A DNA stretch of 64,000 nucleotides from a virus. This document shows positions 1-9,997 of this stretch, piece by piece. Under the pieces are notes generated by a model. The model was not told the DNA's origin, did no database searches, and saw nothing but the letters and a program-made list of their open reading frames with translations. The position numbers and the translations under genes were made by a program. Location: IMG/VR virus record IMGVR_UViG_3300028025_005797, positions 41,971 through 105,970 of that record; one strand, given 5' to 3'. How positions within the stretch are numbered: position 1 is the first letter of the stretch; the number at the start of each line of letters is the position of its first letter.

Positions 1-3000
1 CTGTTCCAAACGTTGGGACAAAGGCAAATGTTTCTGGACCAGATTGTCCAGATAAAGGACTAGCAGTAGGTTTCTCGGCATACCTGCCCATTCCCAAATT
101 TTTCTTAAAGAAAGCAAATGGTTTATTTATACCAATTTGAGATACTAATGAAGACTGACCAGTGGTAACTATATCACCTTGAATGTGTGGATCTAATAAA
201 CTCTTTAAAGTACCCTTACTTAATAAGTCTCTAGTTTCTTGAAATCTTCTTAAGGGATTTTGCAGTGTTCCTTCTAGGTTTTCTTTTGCTAACGGAGTTC
301 CAGCTCCAGGACTAAATCTATACGTTTCGAATGCTGTTAGGTTGAATATTGTAGACAAAGTTGAAGCTTGTGCTTCTGCTTTTTGTGCAGAAGATATAAT
401 TCCTCTTGCAGCTAAATCATCTACAGCAGAAGTAACATTCTGCATTACCGTTAGTGGATCGCCAGTTAGTATTGCTTTTCTTTCTAGAAGAAATCTAAAT
501 ACTTCTGACGACATTTCATCGCCTTTAGTTACAATGCTAGATGATTTTTCAAACATCTTTGATTGCTGCGAGAAATCATCTATATCTGCAAAAGATTTAA
601 TTCTAGCAAATGCCTTACTTACATCTTGATATCTCTTTAAAGCAGTTTCATTTCCTGTAGCCAGTGATTTTCTTTGAGATTCTAAAACATCATTTAATGC
701 GCTAAAGACTCTATTTGCTTGAGCTGGAGTTGATATTCCAACAAAATCATCGACACTAAGACCAGCAAGATCTTCTGGCGTAAAGGAACCAAGCACTTCT
801 CTTTGAACTGATTTGTTTGTTCCATAACTTAATTGCCTATTTGCAAATCTAGTAAATGATTCCATTAACTGAGAATGTGATGCTACTTGTGCTCCCGAAT
901 CAACATCAAGTAAATTATATCTAGCTATTTCTCCGGCATCATCTAACTCTGTACGTAATTGTAAATTCTTCCTTTTTCCAAATCCGCCAATTGAAAATGT
1001 CTCATCTACTTTTCCAGACATTAATTTGGCCATTACAGCATCGTTTTCTACGTCTGCTTGTCTATTTACTAGTCTTCCAAAAAATCTAAATAAAGAGTTT
1101 GGTTGTTCATCTGCGTAATCTAAACGCTCTCTGATTTTTCCCATCACACCTGTTGCAGTGCGACTCTGCTGAGTCCTTTGCCCTGCAGCTAGTTCTGCGG
1201 TGCTGGTAAACATTGATGAAACCGCTGTTGGAATTGGCCTATATGTTCCCTCTAAAGCTGTAGCGGTAGCACCTGTGTGACCATATAGTCTTCCCTTTGT
1301 GCCAAGAAAGCCACCAGTACTATGCCATGTATAGAAATCTGCCTTAGAACCTTTAACAAATGGTTGACTTGCTGCTCCTGAGGTTACTTGATATTTTCCA
1401 GCTTTTGCCATTCCAGCAAAATCTTTATAACCCAGCATTTGCATTGGGTTAATCCCAATGACTGGAACTTTAGTTTCAGTAGCTAAAGCTTCTGTTACTT
1501 TTCTAATTCCAGATCTAATTGGATTAAAGTTTACTACCTGATCGCCCGACGTGTAATATCCTTTAACATTACTTAACGTAGTTTGAGTAGAAGATGTTTT
1601 AATTCTATTTAATATACCTAGCTCAACACTATTATCTCCGCTTAGTATATTTTTGGTTAAAGAATTTTGAAGTGATGGATCTGTTATTTGGCCTGTAATT
1701 GTTTGGTAAGCTAGTTTTTCTCTATCTAGAAAATCGTCTACGGTAAGACCTTTTAATCCAAAGAGTCCAGCTAATCCAGATGTTGGACCAGCAACCATTT
1801 CCTTATTATTCATTAAGTAGCCTCTAAGTTGAGAGGCATTTCTTACATCTATTCCACGAGCACCTAATGCTTGTTGCAGCTTATTTGCATCACCTAAGAT
1901 TGACTCGTCTAAACCAAATACTTTTCCAGCTCTTCTAGCCATCTCAGCTCTAAGCTGACTTGCTTGAACTGAATCTCCAGCTGCATCTAAATAATTTCCT
2001 CTGTTTAATTTTTGCGGCTTTAATACAGAAGAGAATACTTCTTTTTCAAAAACTGTTCTAGCTGACTCGTGTGCGTTTGCTGTGTTTATGCCAACGTTTA
2101 AGCCTTTGCGACTAAATGCAGCTTCGTCAAATAAAATGTTATCTGTTGCTTTTACAGCTTTTCTTAGTTTATCTGCGTCAAACACATCTGGTATTGGATT
2201 ATTTTTTCCATATTTTCCAGAATTAAATCTATTAATTAATTGACCAAAAAAATCTTCTCCAACGATTTCTTCTTTACCCATTCTCAATCGTTCGGTTGGG
2301 CTAATGGATTCTTTAACACTTCCACCAGTCTTCTTGGATGAAACTACTCTATAGATATCATCACTGACAGTAAGGTTTGCAGTAAAATTTTTGGCAACAG
2401 ATTCATCTAGCCCACCTTCTATTAACTGCTGCTGCAATCTGTCTTTGTAAGCACCTTGTCTCAACATTTTTAAGAAAGTGCTTGTTGGTCCCTCTCCACC
2501 TGTTTTAGTGTTGAATTCATTTAAAAGACTAAATACATCTGATGATCTTTTTCTTTGAATATTTAATATTGATTCACCAAGTGAAGAATCTATTGCTCGA
2601 GCACCAGATGGAGTCGCTCTATCAACTCCAAGAATTTTTCCAAAACCCTTTTGTATTTCAGTCCAGTTTGTTCCAGGTTTATCTAAGAATGATTGAGCAA
2701 AAGAAAGTTTTTGATATTGCTCATGTGCTGATTTTGCACCTTGCCTAACTGCCTTATAACCAGGAATCAGATCCAGCATTGAATCTATTTGCGTTCCTTG
2801 TAGTGGTTTATTTACATCTACTTGATTTAGTTTTGTTTTATTGCCTCTATATATATCTTTAGCTAAATCTTGCACTACCTGTCTTCTAGGAGCTTTTGCT
2901 CCACCAGGTGCTGCAGTAGAACCATGCCTCTGTGAATAAAGAGCTGCAACTGGGTTCTTGTGAATATCTGTCATTGCAATAAATGCGCTTGACAAAGCTC

Positions 3001-3929
3001 CAGATGATCTTTCCGAAAACTTAATTGACTTATCCAATACGCTAAATAAGTCGTGACCAACACCTTCAAGTATTCCTTTTAGGTTTAAAGATTTTTCATA
3101 TATAGCATGTTTTGTTGTATTTTTTATTGTAGAATAACCAGTGGCGTTTGTTGCCATTAGTCTTTCTTGTGCTGTTCTATAAAAATTTAATGAGCTTTCT
3201 TTTGCTGCACCAGCCGCAGCTGTTGGCAACATAAATCCACCCATTTGGAATAGAGTTGTCTTAGCTAGATCCTTAGCTATATCTACACCTCTAGATGGAT
3301 CATACCATTTCTTTTTTGGTCCAAGATCTTCTTCACCGTTACCAAATAATGGCTTAGTTATATATTTATCTGCTGCATAAAAAGCAGGTACTTCGTACGG
3401 TAGTCTTCTAGCTTGACGAACTAGTCTCTGCTGAAGCTCATCTCTATAGTGCCATGTGGCGGTTGATGAGGCACCTTTGCGCTCTGCCCCAAATGCGTAC
3501 CCGGCATTAACAATGCTCTTGTGTCCTTCGTAACCTGTTTGAAGTTTTCCAGCGGAATCAAAAACTAATTTTGTTTTTCCCTCTTCTAAACGAGTCACTC
3601 CCTCAAGTTCGTCAAGTATGCTTCTTGCTTTTAATAAACCATAATTAGCTCTAGATATAAAGCTGCCTTCAGCAGATGCTGCTGCTCTTTCGGTAAAAGC
3701 TTTTCCGTATTTTTAGGCCACCACCTCTTACAAATTTTCCAGCAACTGTGGCTGCAACACCAGTTGCAATCATGGCTGAAGCCATCTTTACTAGTGGTCT
3801 ACCCTCTAGGGCTCTACTAACGTAGCCAGAATCTGGAGATGGACCATTTTGAGTATCATCTCCTGTGGAGAATTCTCTAGAAGTTACGCCAAATCCAATA
3901 TTATGGATTGGTCCTCTATCTCTCTGCAT
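1..3929 (-). CDS. Large tape-measure-like virion protein, partial, +1 recoded at CGG
   Basis: At least 1,309 residues are encoded here and the frame is still open at the left window edge, so the C-terminus is missing. The start at 3929 has a strong Shine-Dalgarno (GGGGGTGA, 3 nt before ATG). The first 74 codons run in one frame and include a hydrophobic Ala/Gly segment (about residues 48-66). The in-frame CGG at 3705 is then followed by +1 reading into an open frame of 1,230 codons with no other in-frame CGG. The sequence is helical and rich in Ala, Lys, Gln and Ser, with no enzyme motif I recognise. Its position directly after the tube proteins and two tail chaperones, and its size, fit a tail tape measure protein. 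A large internal virion protein is the alternative. Tape-measure identity is inferred from context only. Confidence 0.6.
3705..3707 (-). other. CGG +1 recoding site (codon 75 of the tape-measure-like gene)
   Basis: Frame reads CTA AAA ATA CGG AAA; skipping C gives GGA AAA GCT TTT and opens the rest of the gene. Without the shift the frame ends 11 codons later at TGA. Confidence 0.8.
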
Positions 3930-3944
3930 TAGTCACCCCCTTTT

Positions 3945-4578
3945 TTATCTACTCATACCCCAAAGTTTTTGAGCAATTGGGTCACTATATGTTGCTGATC
4001 CCTCTACCTTAGAAGCATTGTGTCTAGCAGCTGATTGAGCTTCTTTTTCTCTTTCCTCCTGAGGATCGATTAAAGATAGAGTTACATTCGTAGATTCGAT
4101 TCCAGCAATTGCCTGCTGAACTTCTATTATCTTTTCTGCTAATGCAACTCTTTCTGCTAGCTTTGAATATGTCAATGAGTCTAAGAACTCTGGAGTATCT
4201 GTATGTATAGTAGCCAGAACAAAGGCTTTCATTAAGCCTCTAACGTGATTAGCTATTACTCTTTTTTCCTCTAAAATTCGCTTAGCTGTGCGTGCTGATG
4301 CAAAGCCGGAAAATTCAACTATTTGCTCAGCTAGAGAGCTAATGGCTCCAGGTGGAAATTTGTTTAAATCAAAATCCTCAGGATAAACTACGGATGCTCT
4401 AATAATCTCATCTTCTGCGTCAGCAGAAGATATACCTTCAGTACTCTTGTACGCTGCAACTTTATCAAACTCGGAGAAAGTTAATTCTTTAAATACTATT
4501 TCAGATCCGTTTTATTTCGGTCTGAAATATTGAACCGTGTTTTTTCTTTAGCTCAAAAAGAATTCCTGCATCTAACAT
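3945..4578 (-). CDS. Second tail-assembly-chaperone-like protein, +1 recoded at CGG
   Basis: The gene encodes 210 residues once the frame change at 4507 is made. ATG at 4578 lies 1 nt after the stop of the preceding chaperone gene. The N-terminal 23 codons (MLDAGILFELKKKHGS...) continue after CGG as GSEIVFKELTFSEFDK and run to 3945. Residues ~15-90 resemble residues ~85-170 of the upstream protein: a Gly followed by two short beta strands, an acidic helix, a P-S/E-D-F patch, and a shared ending of the type 'EASGF/EFSGF'. I therefore read it as a paralogue of the upstream chaperone. The position between tube and tape measure is where tailed phages place chaperones that coat the tape measure. 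Function is inferred. Confidence 0.6.
4507..4509 (-). other. CGG +1 recoding site (codon 24 of second chaperone)
   Basis: Frame reads GAA ATA AAA CGG ATC TGA; skipping C gives GGA TCT GAA and 186 more codons. Without the shift translation stops one codon after CGG. Confidence 0.85.
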
Positions 4579-4579
4579 C

Positions 4580-5119
4580 TTAGAGTTGTCTAACCTCTAG
4601 GGCAACGAATCCAGAAGCCTCTAGAACTTCTTGTGAGATAAGAGAAGGAAGACCAGCCATGTCGCCAGTAAGAGCCTGCTTGTCGTATGATGGGAATAGA
4701 ATGCAGAGTTCTGAAATTGCTTCTTCGTTCCACATATTTGCTTCTGCATTAGATAGTTGACCAGCTTGCATTAGGGTTTCCATCTTCTTAACAAGCTGCT
4801 TGTATTCAATTCTGGAAAGAACGCGCCATATAATATGCTTATCAAAAGAAATAGAAGTTACATACACTTCACCATACTGTTTCTTCCATGCTTTGATTTG
4901 TCCAGCTGTAGGACCATTATCGAAGATAACCTGATCATCTGCTAATTCTTCAACCGTTGTGGCCTGTTCAACAGGGATTTGTTCATCTGAATAATCAGAT
5001 ACAATGATGTCACCATCTTGTGGTTCATCGGTTTCTAAAAAAATTTCGACTGATTCAGCAGATATTTCTTCTGCCATTTCTTTATCTTGTCTAACTACAA
5101 CTTTTCTCTTCTCAGACAT
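4580..5119 (-). CDS. Putative tail assembly chaperone
   Basis: This is a 179-aa acidic protein with no frame change. The N-terminal ~75 residues are low complexity and acidic. The C-terminal half begins 'QIKAWKKQYGEVYVTSISFD' and continues through 'WRVLSRIEYKQL', a pattern I associate with tail assembly chaperones of large myophages (from memory, unverified). It sits between the tube-like proteins and the tape-measure-like gene, as expected for that role. A Shine-Dalgarno (AAGGAG) precedes ATG, and a TATAAT hexamer lies 29 nt upstream. The canonical -1 slippage that fuses two chaperone frames in many phages is not seen here: the gene ends in TAA and the next gene has its own ATG. Confidence 0.6.
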   Translation of the reverse strand: MSEKRKVVVRQDKEMAEEISAESVEIFLETDEPQDGDIIVSDYSDEQIPVEQATTVEELADDQVIFDNGPTAGQIKAWKKQYGEVYVTSISFDKHIIWRVLSRIEYKQLVKKMETLMQAGQLSNAEANMWNEEAISELCILFPSYDKQALTGDMAGLPSLISQEVLEASGFVALEVRQL

Positions 5120-5147
5120 TGTTTCTCCTTATATCGTTTCAAATTAC

Positions 5148-5153
5148 ATTATA
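5148..5153 (-). promoter_or_regulatory. Candidate -10 element upstream of the chaperone genes
   Basis: TATAAT on the minus strand lies in the 54-nt gap before the chaperone ATG at 5119, about 29 nt upstream, with a Shine-Dalgarno in between. No convincing -35 box is seen. Confidence 0.3.
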
Positions 5154-5173
5154 TCATATATGTATTAAATTTA

Positions 5174-6211
5174 TTATCTTGGCAGAGTACTATCAGTTCT
5201 GTTAACCAATGGACTCTCAACTACTGATTTTGTAGCGTTAGAAGCCTGTGGCTCTGTTGAAACAAAGGTTTTACCAGTATATGGATTAAAACCGGATTCT
5301 GCCTCTGTAAGATAAAAGTCTCTCGCCACAAAGCTATAGGTCTCTATTAAAGGAGATCCTCCGCTTTGATATTCCGTACTCATTTGCATTAAGTGTACGT
5401 TTTGTAAAACAATCTTCATTGGAGTTTTAGTGTCTGACATTTTAACTTTTCTCTCATTTATGTCAGTTGATATTATCCTGTCTAGATTGTCTCTCTGCTC
5501 CATTGAGGCCGTAGAAGCGTTCTCAGTGACTCCTACGGGGCTTAAACTTGATTCCTCTACACCATAGACTATGACAAAGTTAAATGGAGGATGAGCGCTG
5601 AAAATATTATGTTGACCATCTGCAGAAGATGTGCTTATTGCTGGATCAGTAGTTATTCTATCTAACTGACTATTGGCCCAATATTTCTGTATGTTTTCTT
5701 CATCTGTTCTTGATTCATTTTGTGACCTTAAAACAGATACGACTCCAGAGTTATCAGATTTGCCTGATGCAGAAAAGCTTCTAACTCTTGCTGCCTCTTC
5801 TAAAAGATGTGTCATTCTTCTTGGGTATCTTGAGTATAAAGAAAACTGACCAGTTATTATTCTGGACCCATTCATCATGGCATCAAAGTTATATGACCAG
5901 AATCCATAGACTGCTTGTTTTTCTTGTTTAATTAAAAAACCAAATCCAGCTATATCTAGTTCATCCTTTGGATCAAATAAACCATCAATATAAACTTTTA
6001 CGTCTTCGCCGGAGAAAAAGTAATCATAATAATTACTAAAACGAGGATCCCCAGAAGTTTTACCACCAGCCCAATATAAATCTAATTCTGCACTAAGTGG
6101 ATCGAATGTTCCATTCTTGTTTCCCAAACCAGGATTAGTTGATACGGTATCTTGATATGGAATATAACCACTAAATGGTCTATATGGAACAGCTCTATAT
6201 GGACTTGTCAT
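5174..6211 (-). CDS. Tail-tube-fold protein 3 (divergent paralogue)
   Basis: This 345-aa protein shows the same layout as the two tube-like proteins upstream, with insertions. It has a 'SGEDVKVYIDG' strand near residue 65, a 'VYGFWSYNFDAMMNGSRIITG' stretch matching the R-x-I-x-G-S turn of the others, a 'PPFNFVIVYG' strand matching 'PPFDIvfTF', and a final 'LQNVHLM...YSFVARDF' matching the tube end 'GVELLNEG...YVAREI'. It is probably a specialised tube, baseplate-proximal or hub-adaptor protein. The Ser/Asn/Thr-rich C-terminal 45 residues are extra. The assignment rests on paralogy within this window and on gene order. Confidence 0.5.
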   Translation of the reverse strand: MTSPYRAVPYRPFSGYIPYQDTVSTNPGLGNKNGTFDPLSAELDLYWAGGKTSGDPRFSNYYDYFFSGEDVKVYIDGLFDPKDELDIAGFGFLIKQEKQAVYGFWSYNFDAMMNGSRIITGQFSLYSRYPRRMTHLLEEAARVRSFSASGKSDNSGVVSVLRSQNESRTDEENIQKYWANSQLDRITTDPAISTSSADGQHNIFSAHPPFNFVIVYGVEESSLSPVGVTENASTASMEQRDNLDRIISTDINERKVKMSDTKTPMKIVLQNVHLMQMSTEYQSGGSPLIETYSFVARDFYLTEAESGFNPYTGKTFVSTEPQASNATKSVVESPLVNRTDSTLPR

Positions 6212-6220
6212 ACTTAAACC

Positions 6221-6994
6221 TTAAACAATTGTAGGCGGTGAATATATTCTTTCAATAAAATTCTTATAATCTTCGACTCTATCTCCAAAAGCATTTGTTG
6301 ATATTCTTAATCTTTCATTCTGCTGAGCTTGATATCCGTCAGGGTATCTAAGGTCATCACGAGCCGCATCCAATTGTACCAGAGGCTGCAGGCCTCTAGC
6401 CATATAAGTATAGGTTTGTTCGGTGATTAAGTCGTCTATTGACATAGTACCACCCTCGTCTACAAGGGTAACACCAAATATTTTCATTTTTGCTGCTAAA
6501 CCATATTCGTTAAAGAATGTAAATACAATGTCAAATGGTGGCAGCATGTCCGCCAAAGGAGCAAAATAGCCTTTGCTGTCAGAAAGAATTTTTCTATAAC
6601 TTTCTATTCTATAGAATGCGTACTCATTAAACTGAGTAAATATCATGCTTCCAGCTATGGTTCTAGCGCCTTTAACAAACCCTCTTGGATTAACATGACC
6701 GAGTGTTCTTACCGGAGAGTTTTCTCTGTGCATTGAATAAGATATTGTTTGAAGTTCCGCCATTTCCAGCACGTCGCCTTCATTGGAAATAAATCCATTT
6801 TCTCCAATTTTAGGAATAATGATTGTGGCTGTTATGTCTGCACCAGAAAATGACATATCAGAAAATGGATCTGGAAGATTATTATTTTTTCTAAATTCTT
6901 TTACACCCTCTTCGTAGGTGGAGAGTCTATTTTTTCTTGATGATATAGTCGTAAGATTTGCTATATCTGATACATCTTTTTGGTTAAATGCCAT
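6221..6994 (-). CDS. Tail-tube-fold protein 2
   Basis: This 257-aa protein is clearly related to the tube protein at 7082-7771. Both contain 'FSGADI.ATI/F', 'S(Y/F)S(M/V)(H)RE', 'P(V/I)(R/Y)T(L/M)G(H/S)(V/P)NPR', 'G(A/K)R.IAGS(M/L)IFT.F', 'PPFDI', and 'NEYG.AA....I(F/Y)GV.L..EG..MS(I)DD'. The N-terminal ~40 residues are an extra polar helix. It is probably a second tube subunit or a tube-like adaptor at the baseplate. It lies immediately downstream of the tube gene and its hairpin terminator, so it is likely expressed at a lower level than the main tube protein. ATG at 6994 follows an AAGGA Shine-Dalgarno. Confidence 0.65.
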   Translation of the reverse strand: MAFNQKDVSDIANLTTISSRKNRLSTYEEGVKEFRKNNNLPDPFSDMSFSGADITATIIIPKIGENGFISNEGDVLEMAELQTISYSMHRENSPVRTLGHVNPRGFVKGARTIAGSMIFTQFNEYAFYRIESYRKILSDSKGYFAPLADMLPPFDIVFTFFNEYGLAAKMKIFGVTLVDEGGTMSIDDLITEQTYTYMARGLQPLVQLDAARDDLRYPDGYQAQQNERLRISTNAFGDRVEDYKNFIERIYSPPTIV

Positions 6995-7012
6995 GTTATT
7001 CCTTAAAAATAA

Positions 7013-7053
7013 AATAGTGGAGGATTGGTCCTACACCAAGTCCTCCACTATTT
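7013..7053 (-). terminator. Hairpin terminator/attenuator after the tail tube gene
   Basis: An imperfect inverted repeat with 'GTGGAGGA' and 'TCCTCCAC' arms lies between the tube gene and the next gene. On the minus strand it is followed by an A/T-rich tail (TATTTTATTTTT). It probably reduces read-through into the downstream tube paralogue. Confidence 0.65.
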
Positions 7054-7081
7054 AGTAACTACTATACTTATTTGATAATAA

Positions 7082-7771
7082 TTATGGTCTAATTATCTCG
7101 CTGTTTAATCCACTTGAAGATACTGCTTCTTTGCTAATCAAAGAACCTAAGTCTTCTGAGTTGAATCTGTTAAGATTATCCGTTGTAATCTTATACATTG
7201 GACCAATTTCACGAGCAACGTATGTCATTGTTTCTTCGATAACAATGTCATCCATCGAAGCTCCTGAACCTTCGTTTAACAGTTCAACACCATAGATTGA
7301 TCTAACTGCAGCTTGACCATATTCGTTAACAAATGTGATTGTAATATCGAATGGTGGGATTTGGTCTGCGTAGTATGGTGTCTTGCTAACTACGTCTCTT
7401 GTTTGATTTGTTACTTCAGCAATACCTCTCTTGTGGCTTGGATCGCCAGGAAGTGTATTATGAGCTCTTGTGAAAAACTTCATTTCCGAAGAAGAGTTGT
7501 GATGTGTTTCAAGCATCTGGTACAGAGCTGGGCGGTCAAATACTGTAAATATCAACGAACCAGCAATACCTCTTTTACCTCTTGAAAATGAACGTGGGTT
7601 TGGTGAACCCATTGTGTAAATTGGCGCCTTTTCTCTTGTCACTGAGAAAGTGATTCCCGAAAGAGCTCCGATTTCAACGCCACCAAAAGTGGCAACAATA
7701 TCAGCACCAGAAAATGTTGTATAAGTATTGAGATACTTGTTTACTGGACTGTCGTAGTATTCGCCTGCCAT
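7082..7771 (-). CDS. Tail tube protein (major)
   Basis: The gene encodes 229 residues. It follows the sheath gene directly, has a strong Shine-Dalgarno (AGGAGG) before ATG, and is closed by a hairpin terminator, all typical of the abundant tube subunit in contractile-tail phages. Sequence signs include a beta-rich N-terminus 'FSGADIVATFGGVEIG', the central 'GKRGIAGSLIFTVF', 'PPFDITITFVNEYGQAA', and a C-terminal 'MDDIVIEETMTYVAREI', which recur in the two paralogues downstream. It carries no in-frame CGG. Tube function is established for this gene position in myophages; the identification here is by order and paralogy. Confidence 0.75.
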   Translation of the reverse strand: MAGEYYDSPVNKYLNTYTTFSGADIVATFGGVEIGALSGITFSVTREKAPIYTMGSPNPRSFSRGKRGIAGSLIFTVFDRPALYQMLETHHNSSSEMKFFTRAHNTLPGDPSHKRGIAEVTNQTRDVVSKTPYYADQIPPFDITITFVNEYGQAAVRSIYGVELLNEGSGASMDDIVIEETMTYVAREIGPMYKITTDNLNRFNSEDLGSLISKEAVSSSGLNSEIIRP

Positions 7772-7818
7772 ATTACCCTCCTAATCGGTATATAAATTTG
7801 CAGTGTTTTTATATAATA

Positions 7819-9084
7819 TTAACCGAGCTCAACTGACATTTGGACTTCGATATTTCTAAGTTCAAATGCAGGTGTTATAACCAAGTCAATAAGTGCTTTG
7901 TTTTCTTCAGCGATGTATCTGATGTTGAAATCGCTATCTAAGATGGCGCCCAACTGCTGCATTCCTCTGAGGGATGAAGTAATTGAGGTTTCCATTGAGT
8001 TTCTAACTTGAATAGTCGAAGGCTGACCGATAAACTTCTGACAGCTTTGACGGACAACCAACATTGCCTCGTTAACAATTCTGAGTGTTGTTAATCTTGT
8101 GTAGTCTGAACTGGAACCAGCAAAAGTTACACCATCTGTAAAGATTGGTGCTCTATTGAAGTTCAACATAATCGAGTTTACACCCTTATTAGTCATTGCT
8201 AACAAGGTTGTTTTGCTAGGATTATATCTTAGTGCAGCAACGTTATAAACTGTCTTGTTTATAGTTGAAGTATATGAAGCCATTCTGCTGACTGCAGCAG
8301 CTAATACTGCTGAACCATTTGAGTAACCCCATGAAGCTGGATAGTTTGCAGGCTTTAACTCTGAACCAATTACAGCAACGTGTCTTCCAAGCTCTTTAGC
8401 AGCAACTCCATTGAATGTTGTTGCTGAATCTCTATCTGAAAGAGTTGCCAAGGCAAGGTGTGTTGATACTTGTCCAGGAGTCATTACGTCGTTAGCACCA
8501 ACGTATGGCTTTGTTCCCAAAATAGCAAAACATGGGTGACTGTTCTCGTTGATTTCCTTAACTTTATCAGCAATTTTTACTGCCCAGTTGTTTCCAATTG
8601 TTACTGAGTTGTCTGCATGGAAACCATAAATTGTATCAGCCGATGCGGAGAAAGACTCAGAAGGAGTTGCGTCCCAGAGTCCTGCTCTTGCACCACTTCC
8701 CCAAGGAAGAATGATATCTGGTTGAGCGGCTTCTGCTGCAATGAACATTGCATCTAAAACGCTGCCACCAAAATTGCTACTTGTCACAGTAGCTGAGCTA
8801 TGATTCCAAGTGGTATCACTTGGCAGTGGGACCATGTAGATTCTTTCTGCGCCTGCAGAAACAAGCTCAAAAAAAGCTCTGTGACAGCCTGAGCCGTTAC
8901 CAAAAGCAGTTATCACATCTTGTTCATTTGTGCACAGGACTACGTCAAGGTCTGCAACGTTGCCTGCTCCGTCTGCTGTTGTTCTTTTTGCTATTACTAC
9001 AACCCTAGGTCCGACTGGACTATCCTGACGGGAGATGCTGTAGAAGCGGTCTTTAATTATTGTTTTTACACCTGGTAGAGCCAT
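7819..9084 (-). CDS. Tail sheath protein
   Basis: This 421-aa protein begins 'MALPGVKTIIKDRFYSISR', the usual short N-terminal arm of sheath proteins. It continues with the alternating alpha/beta core ('FFELVSAGAERIYMVPL'), a middle 'GRHVAVIGSEL...WGYSNGSAVLAAAVSRMASY', and a C-terminal sheath domain ('RLTTLRIVNEAMLVVRQ', 'NIEVQMSVELG'). Sheath subunits polymerise around the tube and contract during injection. The start is supported by GGAGG 10 nt upstream, and a ~100-nt leader precedes the gene, so it may have its own promoter. It has no in-frame CGG, as for the other abundant structural genes. A second sheath-like gene lies upstream at 9998-12082. Confidence 0.8.
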   Translation of the reverse strand: MALPGVKTIIKDRFYSISRQDSPVGPRVVVIAKRTTADGAGNVADLDVVLCTNEQDVITAFGNGSGCHRAFFELVSAGAERIYMVPLPSDTTWNHSSATVTSSNFGGSVLDAMFIAAEAAQPDIILPWGSGARAGLWDATPSESFSASADTIYGFHADNSVTIGNNWAVKIADKVKEINENSHPCFAILGTKPYVGANDVMTPGQVSTHLALATLSDRDSATTFNGVAAKELGRHVAVIGSELKPANYPASWGYSNGSAVLAAAVSRMASYTSTINKTVYNVAALRYNPSKTTLLAMTNKGVNSIMLNFNRAPIFTDGVTFAGSSSDYTRLTTLRIVNEAMLVVRQSCQKFIGQPSTIQVRNSMETSITSSLRGMQQLGAILDSDFNIRYIAEENKALIDLVITPAFELRNIEVQMSVELG

Positions 9085-9186
9085 GTTATTTTTAACCTCC
9101 GAGTCACGGATTTATTGGATTAACTCGAAAGATATAGTAATGGGGTACCCGTCAAAACTAACTAGATTTACATATTAGAGTAGATA

Positions 9187-9996
9187 TTATAAGTTTGGAG
9201 TAGCGCTTTGAAATAAGTCTACGATACCTAGACTCATGTCTGGGTTATAAATCGATGCTGGAGTAGCAGCTTGCTCTATTAGGTCTTTTTCATAAGAAAC
9301 CCATTGACGTATGTCGGCCACAATTGATTCAATCTTATCAACTGCTGATACATGTATTTTTTCAGTTGTTAATAAATATGTGACCGTTCTTTTAACTACG
9401 TCAGTTTGGTCCATATTTGTTTCGGTATCTGAAACCCTTCTAGCATATACAAGTTCTGAAGCTCCCAATCTTTTAAAAACTGGAGTATATTCCAACATAA
9501 AATCTTCAAATATTTCCATAATTCTATCGGCAACTTCCGCACCGGCATATCGCAGTTGATCACCTGAAAGCTGACCAGCGTTAGCTTCTACCATAACAGT
9601 AAAAGAAACAACATTCTGAAAACGCTGACCTTCTATAAAATAATATTTACCATCTTCGCCCAAAGCCTTATCCCTGTATCGCATTTTGGGTTCTTGATTA
9701 TGAGCTCTCTTCAATTCAAGACCATAGGCTACACAAGGGTAGGATGCAAACTTACCTCCAAATGTTGCAACAATTGGAATATCTGGATATGAGTTTTCCC
9801 AAAGCATTTTGACAACTTCGATGAATCCAAGATAAGTTAAATTTCCTTCGGCTTTTAATCTCCTTGAATCAGTATCATTATAATACTTGGGATCTTGCTC
9901 TCGAAGCCTATCTCTACTTTCTGTATATTGCTCCCACTTATTGCCTGGTGCTTGGTCAGCGTCAAATCTGCCTGGAAATGGAAATGAAGACTGCAT
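9187..9996 (-). CDS. Putative tail terminator / tail completion protein
   Basis: The gene encodes 269 residues and sits between a long sheath-like gene and the sheath-tube pair, where myophages usually keep the tail terminator that caps the tube. The central part (about residues 125-230) has the feel of that family: a beta strand 'VVSFTVMVEA', a helix 'RYAGAEVADRIMEIFEDFM', then strands around 'RTVTYLLTTEKI'. The first ~60 residues are polar and charged. The start codon lies 1 nt past the upstream gene's stop, suggesting translational coupling. I rely on position and general pattern; a specific family match would need a profile search. Confidence 0.45.
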   Translation of the reverse strand: MQSSFPFPGRFDADQAPGNKWEQYTESRDRLREQDPKYYNDTDSRRLKAEGNLTYLGFIEVVKMLWENSYPDIPIVATFGGKFASYPCVAYGLELKRAHNQEPKMRYRDKALGEDGKYYFIEGQRFQNVVSFTVMVEANAGQLSGDQLRYAGAEVADRIMEIFEDFMLEYTPVFKRLGASELVYARRVSDTETNMDQTDVVKRTVTYLLTTEKIHVSAVDKIESIVADIRQWVSYEKDLIEQAATPASIYNPDMSLGIVDLFQSATPNL

Positions 9997-9997
9997 G

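Noticed and set aside
4234-4576. Treating 4234-4576 as an intergenic region
   Set aside because: It encodes the N-terminal half of the second chaperone once the CGG at 4507 is shifted.
3945-5119. Classical -1 programmed frameshift between the two tail chaperone genes
   Set aside because: The first gene ends in TAA and the second has its own ATG 2 nt later; the frame change needed is +1 and lies 23 codons inside the second gene at CGG.
5148-5153. T4-type late promoter (TATAAATA)
   Set aside because: The T4 late consensus is not found before the structural genes examined; only TATAAT-like hexamers are seen.
9085-9186. Possible tRNA gene in the ~100-nt gap before the sheath gene
   Set aside because: No cloverleaf arms or T-loop sequence could be made out; it reads as a leader with a Shine-Dalgarno. 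Nothing else identifiable is seen in it.
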